A stretch of DNA of 64,000 bases from Enoplolaimus lenunculus (GCA_030248215.1 JASANG010003629.1:123501-187500); one strand, 5' to 3'. Counted from the stretch's first letter, positions 46,619 to 58,825 are shown. Program-made: numbers and translations. The notes: generated by a model from the letters alone, not told the origin.

Positions 46619-47250
<632 letters not shown>

Positions 47251-47251
47251 A

Positions 47252-47610
47252 TGTCGTAGCCCAAGTCGTAATTTAGCCCAATTTCGTATTGGGCAAGCCC
47301 ACTGCGTAATTCTTTCTATGCGACAACTGCACGCCTTATGATTGGTTACTACCTTGATGCTGTACCCAATTTCGATTGGCTTATGCGAATGCTCTTTACT
47401 GGTTGGCTAAGTAATCGCCACCTGTTGGCAACCAAACATTTTGTTTTACTTAGCAATGTGTATTCAAGCAGGAATACGACTATCAAGTAACCAATCACAA
47501 AACGCACAGCTTTATCAGACATGATTCCACCTCGGGCTAGCCCAAGTTGTAATTCAGTTTGTACTAGGCCAATTCCCAAATTGGGCCGAATTACGACTTA
47601 GGCGACGACA
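47252..47610. mobile_element. Family L foldback MITE
   Basis: TGTCGTAGCCCAAGTCGTAA and TTACGACTTAGGCGACGACA are inverted ends; the arms run at least 40 bases (GCCCAATTTCGTATTGGGC). Confidence 0.78.
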
Positions 47611-47879
47611 TATATAGTTCAATGGAAAGAATACATGATTTTAAGTGCATTTCATATTAATTCAAAACGATAGCAAATATAAAAATGACACAAAACAACT
47701 TACTAAACGAACGATTGTTTTAGTCAGCTAACAATTTACCCTTTTTGAAAAATGGTATACAAGAATATGGTTGAATAGGTTGCGTGGTACGCAACCACGT
47801 TTACTAGTAGCACTAATTGCGTTTAGCTTCTGTCCCATCGTCTAACTTTCTCGATTTGCCACTGAATACAACCAACTTA

Positions 47880-48120
47880 CTAAAAAATATACTTAAATTT
47901 AAGTAAAACTGTTGCCGAATTAACTGTCGGGTTTACTTGGTGAAAAAATATACTTAAAATTAAGTAAAACTGTTGCCGAATTAAGTGTCAGTTTTACTTC
48001 CAATGGTGCTTGGCAAAGTTTTACTTAATTTTAAGCAAACACAAAATTTTTAGCTTTACATTTACTTAATTTTAAGCAAACACAAAATTTTTAGCTTTAC
48101 ATTTACTTAATTAATCACGA
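47880..48120. repeat. Short tandem duplications
   Basis: ATACTTAAATTTAAGTAAAA, CTGTTGCCGAATTAA occurs twice 58 bases apart. TTTACTTAATTTTAAGCAAA, CACAAAATTTTTAGC occurs twice 38 bases apart in the other orientation. Confidence 0.75.
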
Positions 48121-48394
48121 AATGACAGTAGTAGTTTTAGTTATTTACATTTTTGAAGCAAAGAATTACTAAATATTTAGTACACTTATACTTTAAAAAG
48201 TTAGCAAAATATAACTATAGTATTTTAAGTAGAGTGTTTTTACAGAATTTCATACGCTTGAATGACATTGTTGCTGTACAATTTACGCATGCATGTTTTG
48301 TTCGAAACCCTATAGAGTTATAGAATATTCCGCGATCCACATCCACTGTTAGTCAAACAGCACTGTCTTCATTTTCTATGCATTGCAAAACGTT

Positions 48395-48570
48395 CCTGCA
48401 GCCAGCTCATCTTGAATGGAAAGCGAAACACTTTCAAGATTGGACGTACAAGGTGTTTCCGATGACTTTACAAGCAAGATTGAAAATTTTCTAGGGGTGC
48501 TTAAATTCTTTTGATGAGAGAGGCTATTAAGCCCCTCCTGGTCGATGCTTGGTTACGGGCCCGTTGCTAA
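48395..48570 (+). repeat. Family N dispersed repeat
   Basis: CCTGCAGCCAGCTCATCTTG...GATGACTTTACAAGCAAGAT...GCTTGGTTACGGGCCCG. Confidence 0.55.
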
Positions 48571-48872
48571 AACTTTTGTACTAAACAAAAAAACGCTCTT
48601 AGAATAGGTGTTTGTAAACGAATTTGTTCAATGTTTATTTATTATTGCTATACATATTTAATGTATTTTGGTCCAAAACAAACCAGTTGAGTGTCGAATG
48701 GGTTTTTGTCTTTCTTCTAAAATCCTTCAGAAAGTTTGTGTTCCTTTTGTCATACTTTAGTTTGTTTTTGGGAGCTGTTATGACACAAATAATATCGACG
48801 TGTGGCTGCCACAATGAAAAATTGATGCAGCCCCTATTTTCACTTAGAACTGGCAAACTGACTTTGTTTGTT

Positions 48873-50126
48873 CCGGGTGTCACGGTTTAATTTTTCCCCC
48901 GTTTAATTCTGTCCCCGGAAGAATTAGGAGAGTTTTAGTTTTCCCCATATGCCGGTTTAATTTTCCCCCCATAATGTTGCGGTTTAATTCTTCCCCCAGT
49001 TTAATTTTCTCCCGGTTGAATTATACCATATTAACTCTTGCCCAACATTTGGTTTAACTCTTTTCAATAAAGTTAAAAGTCCTCTGACTGATATATTTAG
49101 CACAGTTGTATTTGTAATATATATTACTTGTCTGCCAGCTTTGAAAAATTTCCTTGCCAATTTTCTTTTCATAGAACAATCACGTATATTTCTTAAGAAA
49201 TTATTGTAAACAAAGTAATGCTGAAAAGTTGCTCAAAATACGTATGTGGGGCGTTCCAGGTTAAATATATAGATATAAACGTATACTGCAATCTTCGGGC
49301 TCATTTGTGTGCAATGTTGTGTGCAATTCCAATGCATATATAGGCGTTCTTTATTGGGGAACTTTGTTGAATTTTAATTAAAATACAACAATAATCCTAT
49401 ATTTTTTACGCAAAATAAGAAGAAAACGGAGTTTTTCACCGAATTTTCGAATAACACGTATACTTTGGGACATTTCCATTTTGCACAAACTAGAAACAAG
49501 TGACTTATTCTGCAAACGGTCACGACCAGGGGTGGCTACAAGTTCGGATTCGGCAAAAATTTGCAATTCGGATTCGGAATCGGTTGTGAAAATGTGGAAT
49601 CCAAAAGCCGAATCCAAAAGTCGAATCCAACAATGCTTGGCAATATTTGTTTTTCATATTTACAATAAAAATGATAATAACTTGTTACATAAAATAATAT
49701 TTGTTTCAATCACAAATCTCAGGACTGAGGTCGGGTATAAAAAAATTGCATTTGCAAAGAATGTAGACTTCCTGAAGTGATAAATTTTATAAGTTTTGCA
49801 AGTCGAAAGACAATATTCAAATTTTATTAAATTGGTATTCTAAAACAAATTTTACAACTGTTTAACAAGATGTCGGTGTTCACAGGCGTGGAATTCAACA
49901 GCGGAAAAAATTCACTATGACTGGTGTCAGAGAAAATATAACTACGGGAGGGAAGAGTTATATCGTAAGCGTGGAAAAAATTAAACTTGTGTAATTTATT
50001 CTAATTTGTCTGGGACAAAGAATTAAATGAGGGGAAGATTTCTACCGTGAGCGGGCGAAGAATTAAACTAGTTATATTCTTCGGGGGTAAGAATTAAACA
50101 GGGGAACGATTATACCGTGACACCGG
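48873..50126. mobile_element. Family H 1.25-kb foldback element
   Basis: CCGGGTGTCACGGTTTAATT and ATTATACCGTGACACCGG are inverted ends. GTTTAATTYTTCCCCC is repeated about seven times in the left arm and as its complement (GGGGAAGAATTAAAC-like) in the right arm. The centre holds a family F copy (49167-49262) and no coding region. Confidence 0.72.
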
Positions 50127-50395
50127 CGGCACGACTCATGTGTGTTACGGTAGACTGGTACGCTTCCCTCCCACAAGCGTAACCATAAGTTTAATCCTGA
50201 GCCCAAACCTAAACCTAATCTTAAACGTGAGCCTAAACCTAATGTTTATTGGAAGCCTAAATTATGTTAACATCTGCAAACCTTTGGAATTGTGTGAGGA
50301 AGTGTACAAGAGCCGGTACTTTGCCGTATTTCTAATAATGATGCTGCAACTATAGCGTGCTTTTGACTAAAAAAATCAACCACCCTACTTTGGAT

Positions 50396-50845
50396 GGCCA
50401 ATGTATAGAACAGGGCCGGACAGTAGTATATGCATATTCGTAAGCCTAAGCCTGTAAGCATGTGAGACATGCTTGTCCGTTATGTGCACATGCAATATAG
50501 TGCAGTGCACTGTATGTATGCTATCCGGCAGCATACGGTCGACAAATATAGTCGACGAAAAATGCAGTTGGACAGGCGGGCTACGTGGCGCAGTGGTAGA
50601 GTGCTCGCTTAAGGATCAATAGGCTGAGAGTTCGACCCCGCTCTAGCCCGCTTTTCCAGCTGCTTGGTAAAAACGTCTGATGTCCCGGTTCCTACCTAGA
50701 CTGACAAAACCTAAGCCTAAGCATAGAGCCTATAGCTAAGCCTACGCCTAAGCGTAAGCCTAAACAAAAAATTAGTCTAAAGCTTAAGCTTACTCTATTA
50801 TACAGTCCCGCGGAAAACGTTCCGGTGCTGTTCTATATGTGGGCC
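50396..50845 (-). mobile_element. Family A MITE with an insertion carrying a tRNA-like sequence
   Basis: GGCCAATGTATAGAACAGGG to GCTGTTCTATATGTGGGCC; perfect 8-bp flanks CTTTGGAT. The CCTAAG core is interrupted from about 50455 to 50705. Confidence 0.85.
50578..50652 (+). mobile_element. tRNA-like element (possible SINE head)
   Basis: GGGCTACGTGGCGCAGTGGT, TAGAG, then GAGAGTTCGACCCCGCTC, TAGCCC. The ends GGGCTA/TAGCCC pair and both pol III boxes are present; the anticodon arm does not fold well. Confidence 0.5.
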
Positions 50846-50849
50846 CTTT

Positions 50850-52180
50850 GGATTATTTTTCTCCCGGTTTTGGCAGTTTTTATACACATAATATATTGAA
50901 AAAACCGGGTCCACCTTTGATCTTTTCATAGACTTGGGTAGGGAAAGCATATGATTGATTTCATCACAACCAAAAACCTGGTCAAATGAATTCGCTGCAC
51001 CTGATTTTAGGTGTCATTTTTCTCAGAATGCTGATTTGTTTTTGTGTAGCCTTTCCTGTAAGCTTAAATTATAATTAATAATGATTAAATTTATTTCGTA
51101 CCAAACCGTGTGAACGCTTACACTCGCTGCATAAGTTGCTTGACCAAAACAATTTGAATAAACTTTTTTAACCCAGTAGGATCGAACTAGGATTTCTGTT
51201 CTGGAGGATAATATCCCGTTATGTATAAGAAAGTTTTTTATCCCTAAAATCCAAAACATTGTCGTCCTAAACGTTGGCAATAGTAGTAGTTCTACATTAA
51301 AAATTAAAATATAATCAAATTTTAAGAATTTCGAAGGGTTTGTTAAAATAAGTTTTAAACAGCAACAACAACTGCATGTACTTCTGAAAATAACAACCTG
51401 TCGTTTGAAAACTTTTACGAAAAATATCAATCAGCAATCGTCCACAGCGCGTAAGAATTTCCACATCGCGTACACAAATTAATGTAAACCACACATTGCT
51501 TTGAAGTGTATCAACAATACTTTATCTTATTTATTCAGAACTTTCACAGGCGATATATCCTCATACCTTTCTCTCTCCTTGTATACGACCCTGACAAAGA
51601 CCAAATTAGTCGTCGCTCGTGTATTCTGAATATTGTTTTTTATTATTTGGTTCGTTTCTTGGTAACAAATATTAGTTTTTAGTTTTAACACAGGTCGATA
51701 TAATTTGAAATGACTTAAGTTGTATTCTATAATATTAATGCCAAAAATTATATCGCATTCATAAAGTTTGTCATATACAGTCTAAACAAAGGGCTTTTAA
51801 TTGCATCTTGTAACGGGTAAGACGAGACAGAGTTCCATCGCTACTGCAAATATCCCGTCTTTACATCCGACTTCAAAATTATTGACACCATTAAAGAATT
51901 CTATGTTATGAAAATTTTGCATTGCACTCTTTGTATCAAATCTTCGCTCTAAAAACATAAACTTAAATTGTAGCGTAACTAAACTTGACTATGAGTTTAA
52001 GCATTAAAACTGAAATGGCTGGACGGACTAAACTAAACTAGAGTATTAAGTTAAAGGTAAACGAACGTATTTTTAAGTTTGGAGCGAGTTTAAGCTAAAC
52101 TTACTTTGGTTTGCGGTATAAGTGTTGGTCAGAAAACTGTGTAGATTTCAGAATTCATTAAGTTTAGATTAAACTGAACA
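50850..52180. other. No gene seen
   Basis: AT-rich. The 135-residue minus-strand open stretch at 51023-51430 has no protein-like pattern. TAAACTTAAGTTT-like runs occur at 51950-52140. Confidence 0.35.
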
Positions 52181-52356
52181 TACTGTAGTAACCCTAAATA
52201 AGACGGCGGACTGGTGTTTATTTCGCCTCTCCAGAGGGTACCCACTGTTATTCGGTTAGGGACTGTTATTTATTTTTAACTCACCCTCCGCCTCCCTTCG
52301 TTACTGACATATATCTGGTGTTGCAGCTATCAGTTAAATTAAACATTTATTGGTCG
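52181..52356 (+). mobile_element. Family B MITE, left half
   Basis: TACTGTAGTAACCCTAAATA, TTTCGCCTCTCCAGAGGGTA; right half absent. Confidence 0.68.
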
Positions 52357-52507
52357 GTCACAGTATGTCGAAATTTAAATGAGTTTAAACGTAAACCTAT
52401 CTGCTTAGTTAATGTAGAAAGTTAGTTTAATAATGTTTAATTAGCTTAAGCTCAAATCGAATTAGGTTACACTTTTACAAAGTACCTGTCCGGGGTCTGT
52501 ATTCTGG

Positions 52508-52794
52508 TTTAAACCTTTATCACATGAATGTTTTCTATTTCCCCTGAGACCTACTTTTATGCTATAGGATTCGAACTGTAGTGACTGGAGTGGGGAGTGG
52601 GAGGCGTTTACCATCACCACTCAGCTATAGGAGCTTGACGCTCGAGGAGCCCGAGAGGGCTCTCACGTCTTGTGTGGTGATTTTAGTACTATGTATACGT
52701 GTTGCAATTGTTAAACACTGTGTGATATATATTATTTAACGTATATATACTGCGCTCAGTTGCCTATAGGCAACTCTATGTGAGAAGGGGTTAA
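52508..52794 (-). mobile_element. Family S piggyBac-like MITE with tRNA-like segment
   Basis: TTAAACCTTTATCACATGAA to TGTGAGAAGGGGTTAA. Close relative of 31718-31988, including CGTTTACCATCACCACTCAG. Confidence 0.72.
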
Positions 52795-52795
52795 C

Positions 52796-52830
52796 AGAGT
52801 GTAACCGGATATCCCTCTCCCAAAAAACTC
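52796..52830 (+). repeat. Family G left-end scrap
   Basis: CAGAGTGTAACCGGATATCC directly follows the family S element. Confidence 0.35.
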
Positions 52831-53285
52831 AACACACAACAAACCCCAAAACCAAAAACCCAACCCCCACACCACAACAAAATGTATTTAAAACAATCAA
52901 TATCTGAAATTTCAGTTACTTTTGTGTTGTAGTTCAGCCTTCCGACATGTATGTCTTGAATACCTGGCTTCAAGTTGTCAAAACGTTTAGTAATATGGGA
53001 TCAAAGCTTTTGTCACCTGAGAATTTGAAATTAAAGACTAATTTACAAATTTGCAAGACAAATACGTCTAGAATCTGAGACGAAATTTTGTTTGCACTGA
53101 AACCAGTGCCGACAGACGCGACCCCTATTCCCTTCAATTGGAGAGCCCCGACCCTTCGGGTGCCCATGTCGGAAAACTAAAAAGTTTTTCGCTGACCACG
53201 AAGTTATAGAGCTATGAAACATTTTAGTGAGTGCCCTCTCGGACCGATTCCGAGGGCCCCCGACTAATCTAATGCCGACCCTGAC

Positions 53286-53408
53286 TGAAACGTTCATTCA
53301 TGTTACTTTTAGAGGCGGCTCTGTTTCTTACGAAACTGTAATCAACTAAGCGTAAATATGTTTATTCTACTGTTTCGCCTCTAAAAGTAACATTTTGCCG
53401 AAACGTTT
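53286..53408. repeat. Inverted repeat just upstream of receptor 2
   Basis: GAAACGTTCATTCATGTTAC, TTTTAGAGGCGG pairs with CGCCTCTAAAAGTAACATTT, TGCCGAAACG. It ends about 37 bases before the ATG at 53445 and may be a small MITE. Confidence 0.65.
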
Positions 53409-53444
53409 TTTTTGTCATTTGAACAGAACAACATAAAACCAGTA

Positions 53445-56400
53445 ATGACGCTCAACATTACAATTGGCAAAAATGAATGTATCGATATCGGTGAATACTT
53501 GCTTCTTCACAATTTTGATGATATCACACTACGACCGGTCGTTTGGATGGTGTTTGTTGCGCTGTATTCGATTATTTTTGTTCTTGCAATTTTTGGCAAC
53601 TTATTCATCATCTTGGCAGTCTGCCGAAATCCTGCACTCCAATCGGTACGCAACGGGTTCATCGTAAATCTGTCGGTGTCAGATACGCTGGTGTCGGTGG
53701 CATCGCTTCCGGTAACCGCGTACACGATGATATTCAAAGTTTGGATATTTGGCAAACCGTTGTGTTATTTGATTCCCACAGTGCAAGCGATGAGCGTCAA
53801 CATTTCGTCGTTTACGCTAATGTTTGTTGCCATTGACCGGTTTTTGCTGATTTGTCTGCCGCGACGTCAAAATTTGCATATCAACCGAAACGTTGCTGCC
53901 GTTATTATTGCATCGATTTGGATAACTGCATCAGCAGTCAGTATTCCGTCCGGAATTAATTTTCGACTGCTTAAAGTTGACAGTGTTTGCGGGTTGTTCT
54001 GTGACGAAAGTGGTAAGAGCACACACACACCCGTAGACTCAGATAGGTGTTCAGGGCTTGTTCCATCAGAAAAATTGCGGCTTTCAAGTAAAGTTTTAGC
54101 CTCGCTTGTAAGTCTTGTGAAATCTTCAAAATGCTGTTTACTAGTGCTGATTTGGATCCCTGACAGCGACAGCGGCTCACGGGATCTTGTAAGATTTCAG
54201 CTGCAATTTTGTGGAAATGTTTCGCAAGCAGTGCAAAGTTTGTTAGAGGTAGCTATAAAGCTCTACTGTTGTGATGCCATGGTTGGCCCATGTAAAGATC
54301 AGGGGCGGAACGTTTTTCGGTGGGACTACAATAGAGTAAGCTTAAGCTTTAGACTAATTTTTTTTTGATTGGCTTAGGCTTATGCTTAGGCTTAGGAATA
54401 TGCTTATAATACTGTTCCGCCCCGATTCTTTACATTGGCCCCATAGTTTAAAATCTCAAGTCAAACAGTAGTGTTTTGTGCGTTATTGGGTACTTGACAA
54501 ACCGCGAATTTTTATTTTGGTCAAGAAAAGAATTTCGTTATGTTTGCGTTTAAAATTTTTAAGGAAGAGCATACAAGAGGGCTTCAATGAGTTAAGGTTG
54601 AAATTTTCTTGGGGATCCTGAACTTTTTTAGGGGAGACTGTGCTCCTGTAGCCCCCTCTGGTTACTGGCTCGAACTGAAGCTTATGCTGGATCGGTAAAA
54701 GTTAATATTACGTGGTAGGACTATGGATGGAAAAAATTAGCAGCACGAGTACGAACATTTATACATAGTACACCAAACTGTATAATTAATACTTTGTTTA
54801 GGAATATAGCTGGTAAAATCTGACTCTTAAAATCGGTGGCCAATGTATAGAACAGAGCCATAATAGTACTATAAGCATATTCTAAAGCTTAAGCGAAGGA
54901 GTAAGGATAGTCATATGCCTAAACCTAAGCCTAACGATAGGCCTGAATCTAAGCCTAAGCCAAAAAATTAGTGTAAAGCTTAAGGTTGTTCTATTGCAGC
55001 GCCGTAGAAAAACGTTCCGGCCCTAAAACGTTAAATTTTTCCATAGAATTGTTTTTTCTTATCGACAGTGTTCGCATGTATCAGATGTACACGTTTCATC
55101 TGTAGAAGCGATAATTTTCGAATACCTCCTATATATTATAAATTCGCTGTATTAAATGCAGAAAAATACCAAGGCTTATTGTATTAAGAATAAGTCTAAA
55201 CCAAAGCCTAAGCCTAAACAAAAGTCAAAAACCTAAACATACTCTATTATAGTCACTGAGAAAAATAGACCACCACTAAAAGTTCTACGGTTCCCATTTT
55301 GTGACCCATGTGGGGCGGAACGTTTTTCTGTGGAATTAGAATAGAGAAAGCTTAAAAGCTTTAAATTAAATTTTTTTTGCTTTGGCTTAGTCGTAGTCTT
55401 AGGCTTAGGAATAAACTCATTCTTACTCTTAGGCTTAGGCTTAGAAATATACTTTTTTGGTTTGTACGAAAGCATTGCCTCGGTGGCCTCTTCGATTTGG
55501 CCAGTTGGGTACCGTATACTTAGGAATATGCTTATAATACTGTTCCGCCCCCGTTCTTTGCATTGGCCCATTTTGTAAAAGTTAATTCGCTTAAAAATAT
55601 CACAAATACAGCGTCCGATAAGCTTAATTTGACAATCGTTTTTATTTTACATTTAGGATGGAATCAAGACAAACCGTATCGACAAATTTACGGGTTTTCA
55701 ATGCTCGTCATACAATTTTTAATTCCACTCGCAATAATTGCAATTTGCTATTGGTGCATTGTACGCACACTGCAAACGCGCATTAATTATCGGTCAATCA
55801 GCAGTTCAAAGCATCAGGCGGCGATTGAAAGTATACGACGCATGCGTAAAACTACAATATTGCTTATTGCAATGGTTGTTGCGTTTGCGTTATCGTGGTT
55901 TCCGCGTGTTTTATTCAATATATTCATTGATTATAACGTTGAGGTAATTAATTTTGAGGTAATTGATGGTAAATTAAGTAGTATCATATGGAGCCCTTCA
56001 CGAATGTTTTTCCAAGGATGCAGTGGGGCTCGAACCCACGACGTGCGGATTACCGGTCTGCTGCTCTGATCACTGAGGTGAGCAGACATGCAATCTTTTC
56101 GCTACAATGGCTCTATATACCGTAAGTTTGGTACTATAAGATACGTATATGAATACGCTGCGAAACTGCATCAGATGAAGAAATCCGTATGTCTACCGTG
56201 TGTAGCACCGACCAAAGTATAGATCAGAGACATAGCATATTTCTGCGGGACTGCTATAGAGTAAGTTTAAAGTTTAAAACAATATTTTTGCTTAGGTTCA
56301 GGCTTAGGTTTATGCTTTAGGTATAGGCTTATACTTACACATAGGCTTAGGAATATGCTTATACTAATGTTACCCCCTTGATCTAATTGCCTCGTACGAA

Positions 56401-57969
56401 TATGCTTACTACTATTACGGCCGTGTTCTATACATTAGCTAAAATGTTATGCAAAAGTTTTTTCGTTTAATAAGTAAAAATCGTAATTTTGTCAGTAGCT
56501 GAGGTTAATTCTTGTGCTACGTCTGCCACAAACATTTTTGTATTTATGTGGTTGTGGCATTAATAGCAAGACAAACTCTCCTCACGTACTCCTATTTTTC
56601 TATCAAGAATTCGTGGCATTTTATGTTTTGTAAATGAGTTTTTGAACAAAAACTTGTGGTGTGTCCAAAGTTTTTTGACCTGCGCGCATTGTCATACGAA
56701 AAAGTTGCGCGAATGAAAGTCAAACGCAATTTTAGTACTAAAATCTTAATACAAAATTTTGGTTTTAATCAATGCTTGGTGGTGTAGGTCTTGGTGCCCG
56801 CTCTGGCATCCACCAGTGCACGTGCGAGTTTCAGCTGCAAGTCGTGCCAGCTAAAACGTTTGTTCACTGCACATGGCACAAAATCTGTTTTTTTGTTGCA
56901 GGCACTCGGATTTATCCATGAACAGCCATACTTCTACGGTTTACTTACCCATTGTATTGCGATGACGTCAACATTTTGGAACCCTGTCTTATACGGGTTA
57001 TTGAACGAAACATTTCGACAAACCGTATCAGCAGTAATAGCGTCGTTATTTTGCCAATCTGAGACCGAGCCACCAGTGTTTAGAGAACGCCTCGGTAGCG
57101 GGACAGCGTTGCTAAACCAACGCGGATACGGCAAAAATACCGCATGTTTGACTGAATTGCGAGCGACTGCAACCGGCGTAGCGACCGAAGCCGCATCAAC
57201 TCCAGCAATGAGCAGTAGAAAAATTAGTCGCAAGCAAGCTTCAGGAGGCACACAAATCGCAACGGTTAGCGAACAAATTGGACAAACCAAACGATTTAAA
57301 AAAATTTCGTTGAAATCGCTATCGGTGATCGAATGTGAGGACACGATTGCTCGACAGCTCTTGCTACAGCCAACAAACGAATTGACTGAATCGACTTCTG
57401 GCGAAGAAATCGCTGTGGAACAACAACCAGCTGATCATGAGAACCATACACGCAATGAAATCAGTGGCGAAGCGCCGTGTGTCGAAAAAATCAACAATAA
57501 ACAAAACGAAATTGTGACAAAATCAAAAAGTTGCCAAGAACAACACTATTCAGTATCGTCAATTTGCATTTTCCGTTCTGTCAACGCTAGTTTCGACGTA
57601 GAAAACAGCTCAAAGCAAAGCGCTGCAAGTGTGGCTGGTGTAATCAAAAACAACGACAAATGCAGCACGCATCCAGTTCGAAAATTTGCCGCAATCTATA
57701 AATCGCCATATCGATACACGACTGATGATCAAAAATCACTCGTGTTGATTTCGACACCGCGACCAAAACCAAAAACAACCTCAAGCGAAGAATGTTTATG
57801 CAAGCCGAAACCACTCAGCGAGTACGCAACGTTCACCCAAACCATCAGACAAAAGAAATCAACCCAAGCACCATTCTGGATCCCACGACCTGTAGCGGCC
57901 ACATCTGGTGGAGTTGCGAAAGAAAATGAAATGATTAATTTAGACCGTCTGCCAAGCACTGATATTTGA
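53445..57969 (+). CDS. Neuropeptide receptor, rhodopsin-class GPCR, NPY/NPF/NPR-like (receptor 2, paralogue)
   Basis: Exons 53445-54012, 55657-55943 and 56902-57969 join at the same sites and phases (1, 0) as receptor 1 and give 640 codons plus TGA. The ATG at 53445 gives MTLNITIGKNECIDIGEYL, matching the paralogue's N-terminus. The frame is open further upstream but contains a likely acceptor (TTTGAACAG ending 53426), so the upstream part is probably not coding. Same receptor hallmarks: GN in TM1, LSVSD in TM2, DRF, SWFP, FWNPVLY in TM7. The tail is about 310 residues, rich in Lys/Thr/Ser, poorly similar to receptor 1 until the end, where NLDRLPSTDI matches DLDVLPCTAI. About 98% DNA identity with receptor 1 runs through TM1 to TM4 only. 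Intron 1 (54013-55656) holds four family A elements or fragments. Intron 2 (55944-56901) holds a tRNA-like element, an A element and a Q repeat. Ligand unknown. Confidence 0.88.
54285..54440 (+). mobile_element. Family A MITE in receptor 2 intron 1
   Basis: GGCCCATGTAAAGATCAGGG and CCCGATTCTTTACATTGGCC; flanks CCATGGTT/CCATAGTT. Near-consensus copy, likely young. Confidence 0.9.
54560..54680 (+). repeat. Family N dispersed repeat
   Basis: GGCTTCAATGAGTTAAGG...GGGGATCCTGAACTTTTTTA...CCCCCTCTGGTTACTGGC. Confidence 0.5.
54838..55024 (-). mobile_element. Family A MITE, right tip missing
   Basis: GGCCAATGTATAGAACAGAG to AAAACGTTCCGGCCCT in receptor 2 intron 1. Confidence 0.72.
55165..55268 (-). 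mobile_element. Family A fragment
   Basis: AAGCCTAAGCCTAAACAAAA...ACTCTATTATAGTCACTGAG; no terminal repeats. Confidence 0.55.
55303..55568 (+). mobile_element. Family A MITE in receptor 2 intron 1
   Basis: GACCCATGTGGGGCGGAACG to CCCCGTTCTTTGCATTGGCC; perfect 8-bp flanks CATTTTGT. An unrelated 60-base stretch interrupts the core. Confidence 0.85.
56015..56095 (-). mobile_element. tRNA-like element in receptor 2 intron 2
   Basis: The minus strand reads GCTCACCTCAGTGATCAGAG (box A), CAGACCGGTAATCCGC (anticodon-arm-like; GGT would be threonine) and CGTGGGTTCGAGCCCCAC (box B). No paired acceptor stem, so more likely a SINE or pseudogene than a working tRNA. Confidence 0.5.
56209..56440 (+). mobile_element. 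Family A MITE in receptor 2 intron 2
   Basis: GACCAAAGTATAGATCAGAG to CCGTGTTCTATACATTAGCT; the right-end motif is present twice. Confidence 0.65.
56690..56810 (+). repeat. Family Q dispersed repeat in receptor 2 intron 2
   Basis: GTCAAACGCAATTTTAGTAC, TAAAATCTTAATACAAAATT, matching 31090 and 26340. Confidence 0.55.
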
Positions 57970-58770
57970 CAAGATTTGCACATTTACAGCGCGAGCCATA
58001 TTCTCAAATGTGTATAGCATCTATCACCAGTCACAATATTGGTTTTTAAATTGGCCAATCGTTTGAATTGTGTATGTCAAGGTTTGCTCAAAAATACGAA
58101 ATAATCAAATTTGAAAAATGTGCACAATCTCGTAATTCATCATTGATTTAATTCAAAAGTAACATAGGCTGCCGTCACACGATGCTACACACTGTCAAGA
58201 ATATGTGGCCAACGCCAACAGTATCTACCTATATATCATTATTAAATTTCAAAAAATCGAATTTTTAAAAAATTCAAATTTGAGTGTTGTATGATCACAG
58301 GATATCACTAGAATCTCAAATACGTGAACAAATTTTTGAAATACGACCATTTTTAGACAAACGCAGGTTGATGGAAAAACAGAAATAACGTCATACAACC
58401 GTTCTTACTATTTCTGCAGCAAAATGCACTCACCAGGTAACTTTTTAGATAAGATTGGCGTCCGTGGCATATATTTTAGTGCTGTACAAAAACTTTTATT
58501 AAATATATAATGCAGCAGTCAACTTTACGTACTTACAAACAAAATATTAATGATACCATATACTGTATAATTTCAACTGACAGACTAAAACAATAAATAC
58601 AAACAACGAAACATGTAAGCACACAACAAACATTACTATCTGGCAATTTTCGACCACTTGACCATCTAATAACGATCCGCAAAGATCAAAGAAAAACTAG
58701 GATTACAAAGTAAAAATTGGCAGTTTAAAGCAATTTGGGTTTGAACGACTTGACAATTGTACCCTTTTGA
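57970..58770. other. 3' flank of receptor 2; no further gene seen
   Basis: A half-copy of family M lies at 58250-58380 (AAAAAATCGAATTTTT...GAATCTCAAATACGTG). An AATAAA near 58592 is too far and too common here to call as the polyadenylation signal. Confidence 0.4.
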
Positions 58771-58771
58771 T

Positions 58772-58825
58772 GGCCAACATAAAGACCTGCCCCCTAAGAC
58801 TAAAACCTAAGCCTAAGCCGCGGAG
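58772..58825 (-). mobile_element. Family A left-end fragment
   Basis: GGCCAACATAAAGACCTGCC followed by CCTAAGCCTAAGCC. Confidence 0.5.

Noticed and set aside
53412-53444. Extending receptor 2 upstream of the ATG at 53445
   Set aside because: There is no ATG in the added part; it contains an acceptor-like signal and lies next to an inverted repeat; receptor 1 starts at the equivalent position.
54013-54368. Reading receptor 2 exon 1 on through 54368 as a 318-residue protein
   Set aside because: The sequence after GTAAGAG at 54013 is intron with a family A MITE; exon 2 follows in phase.
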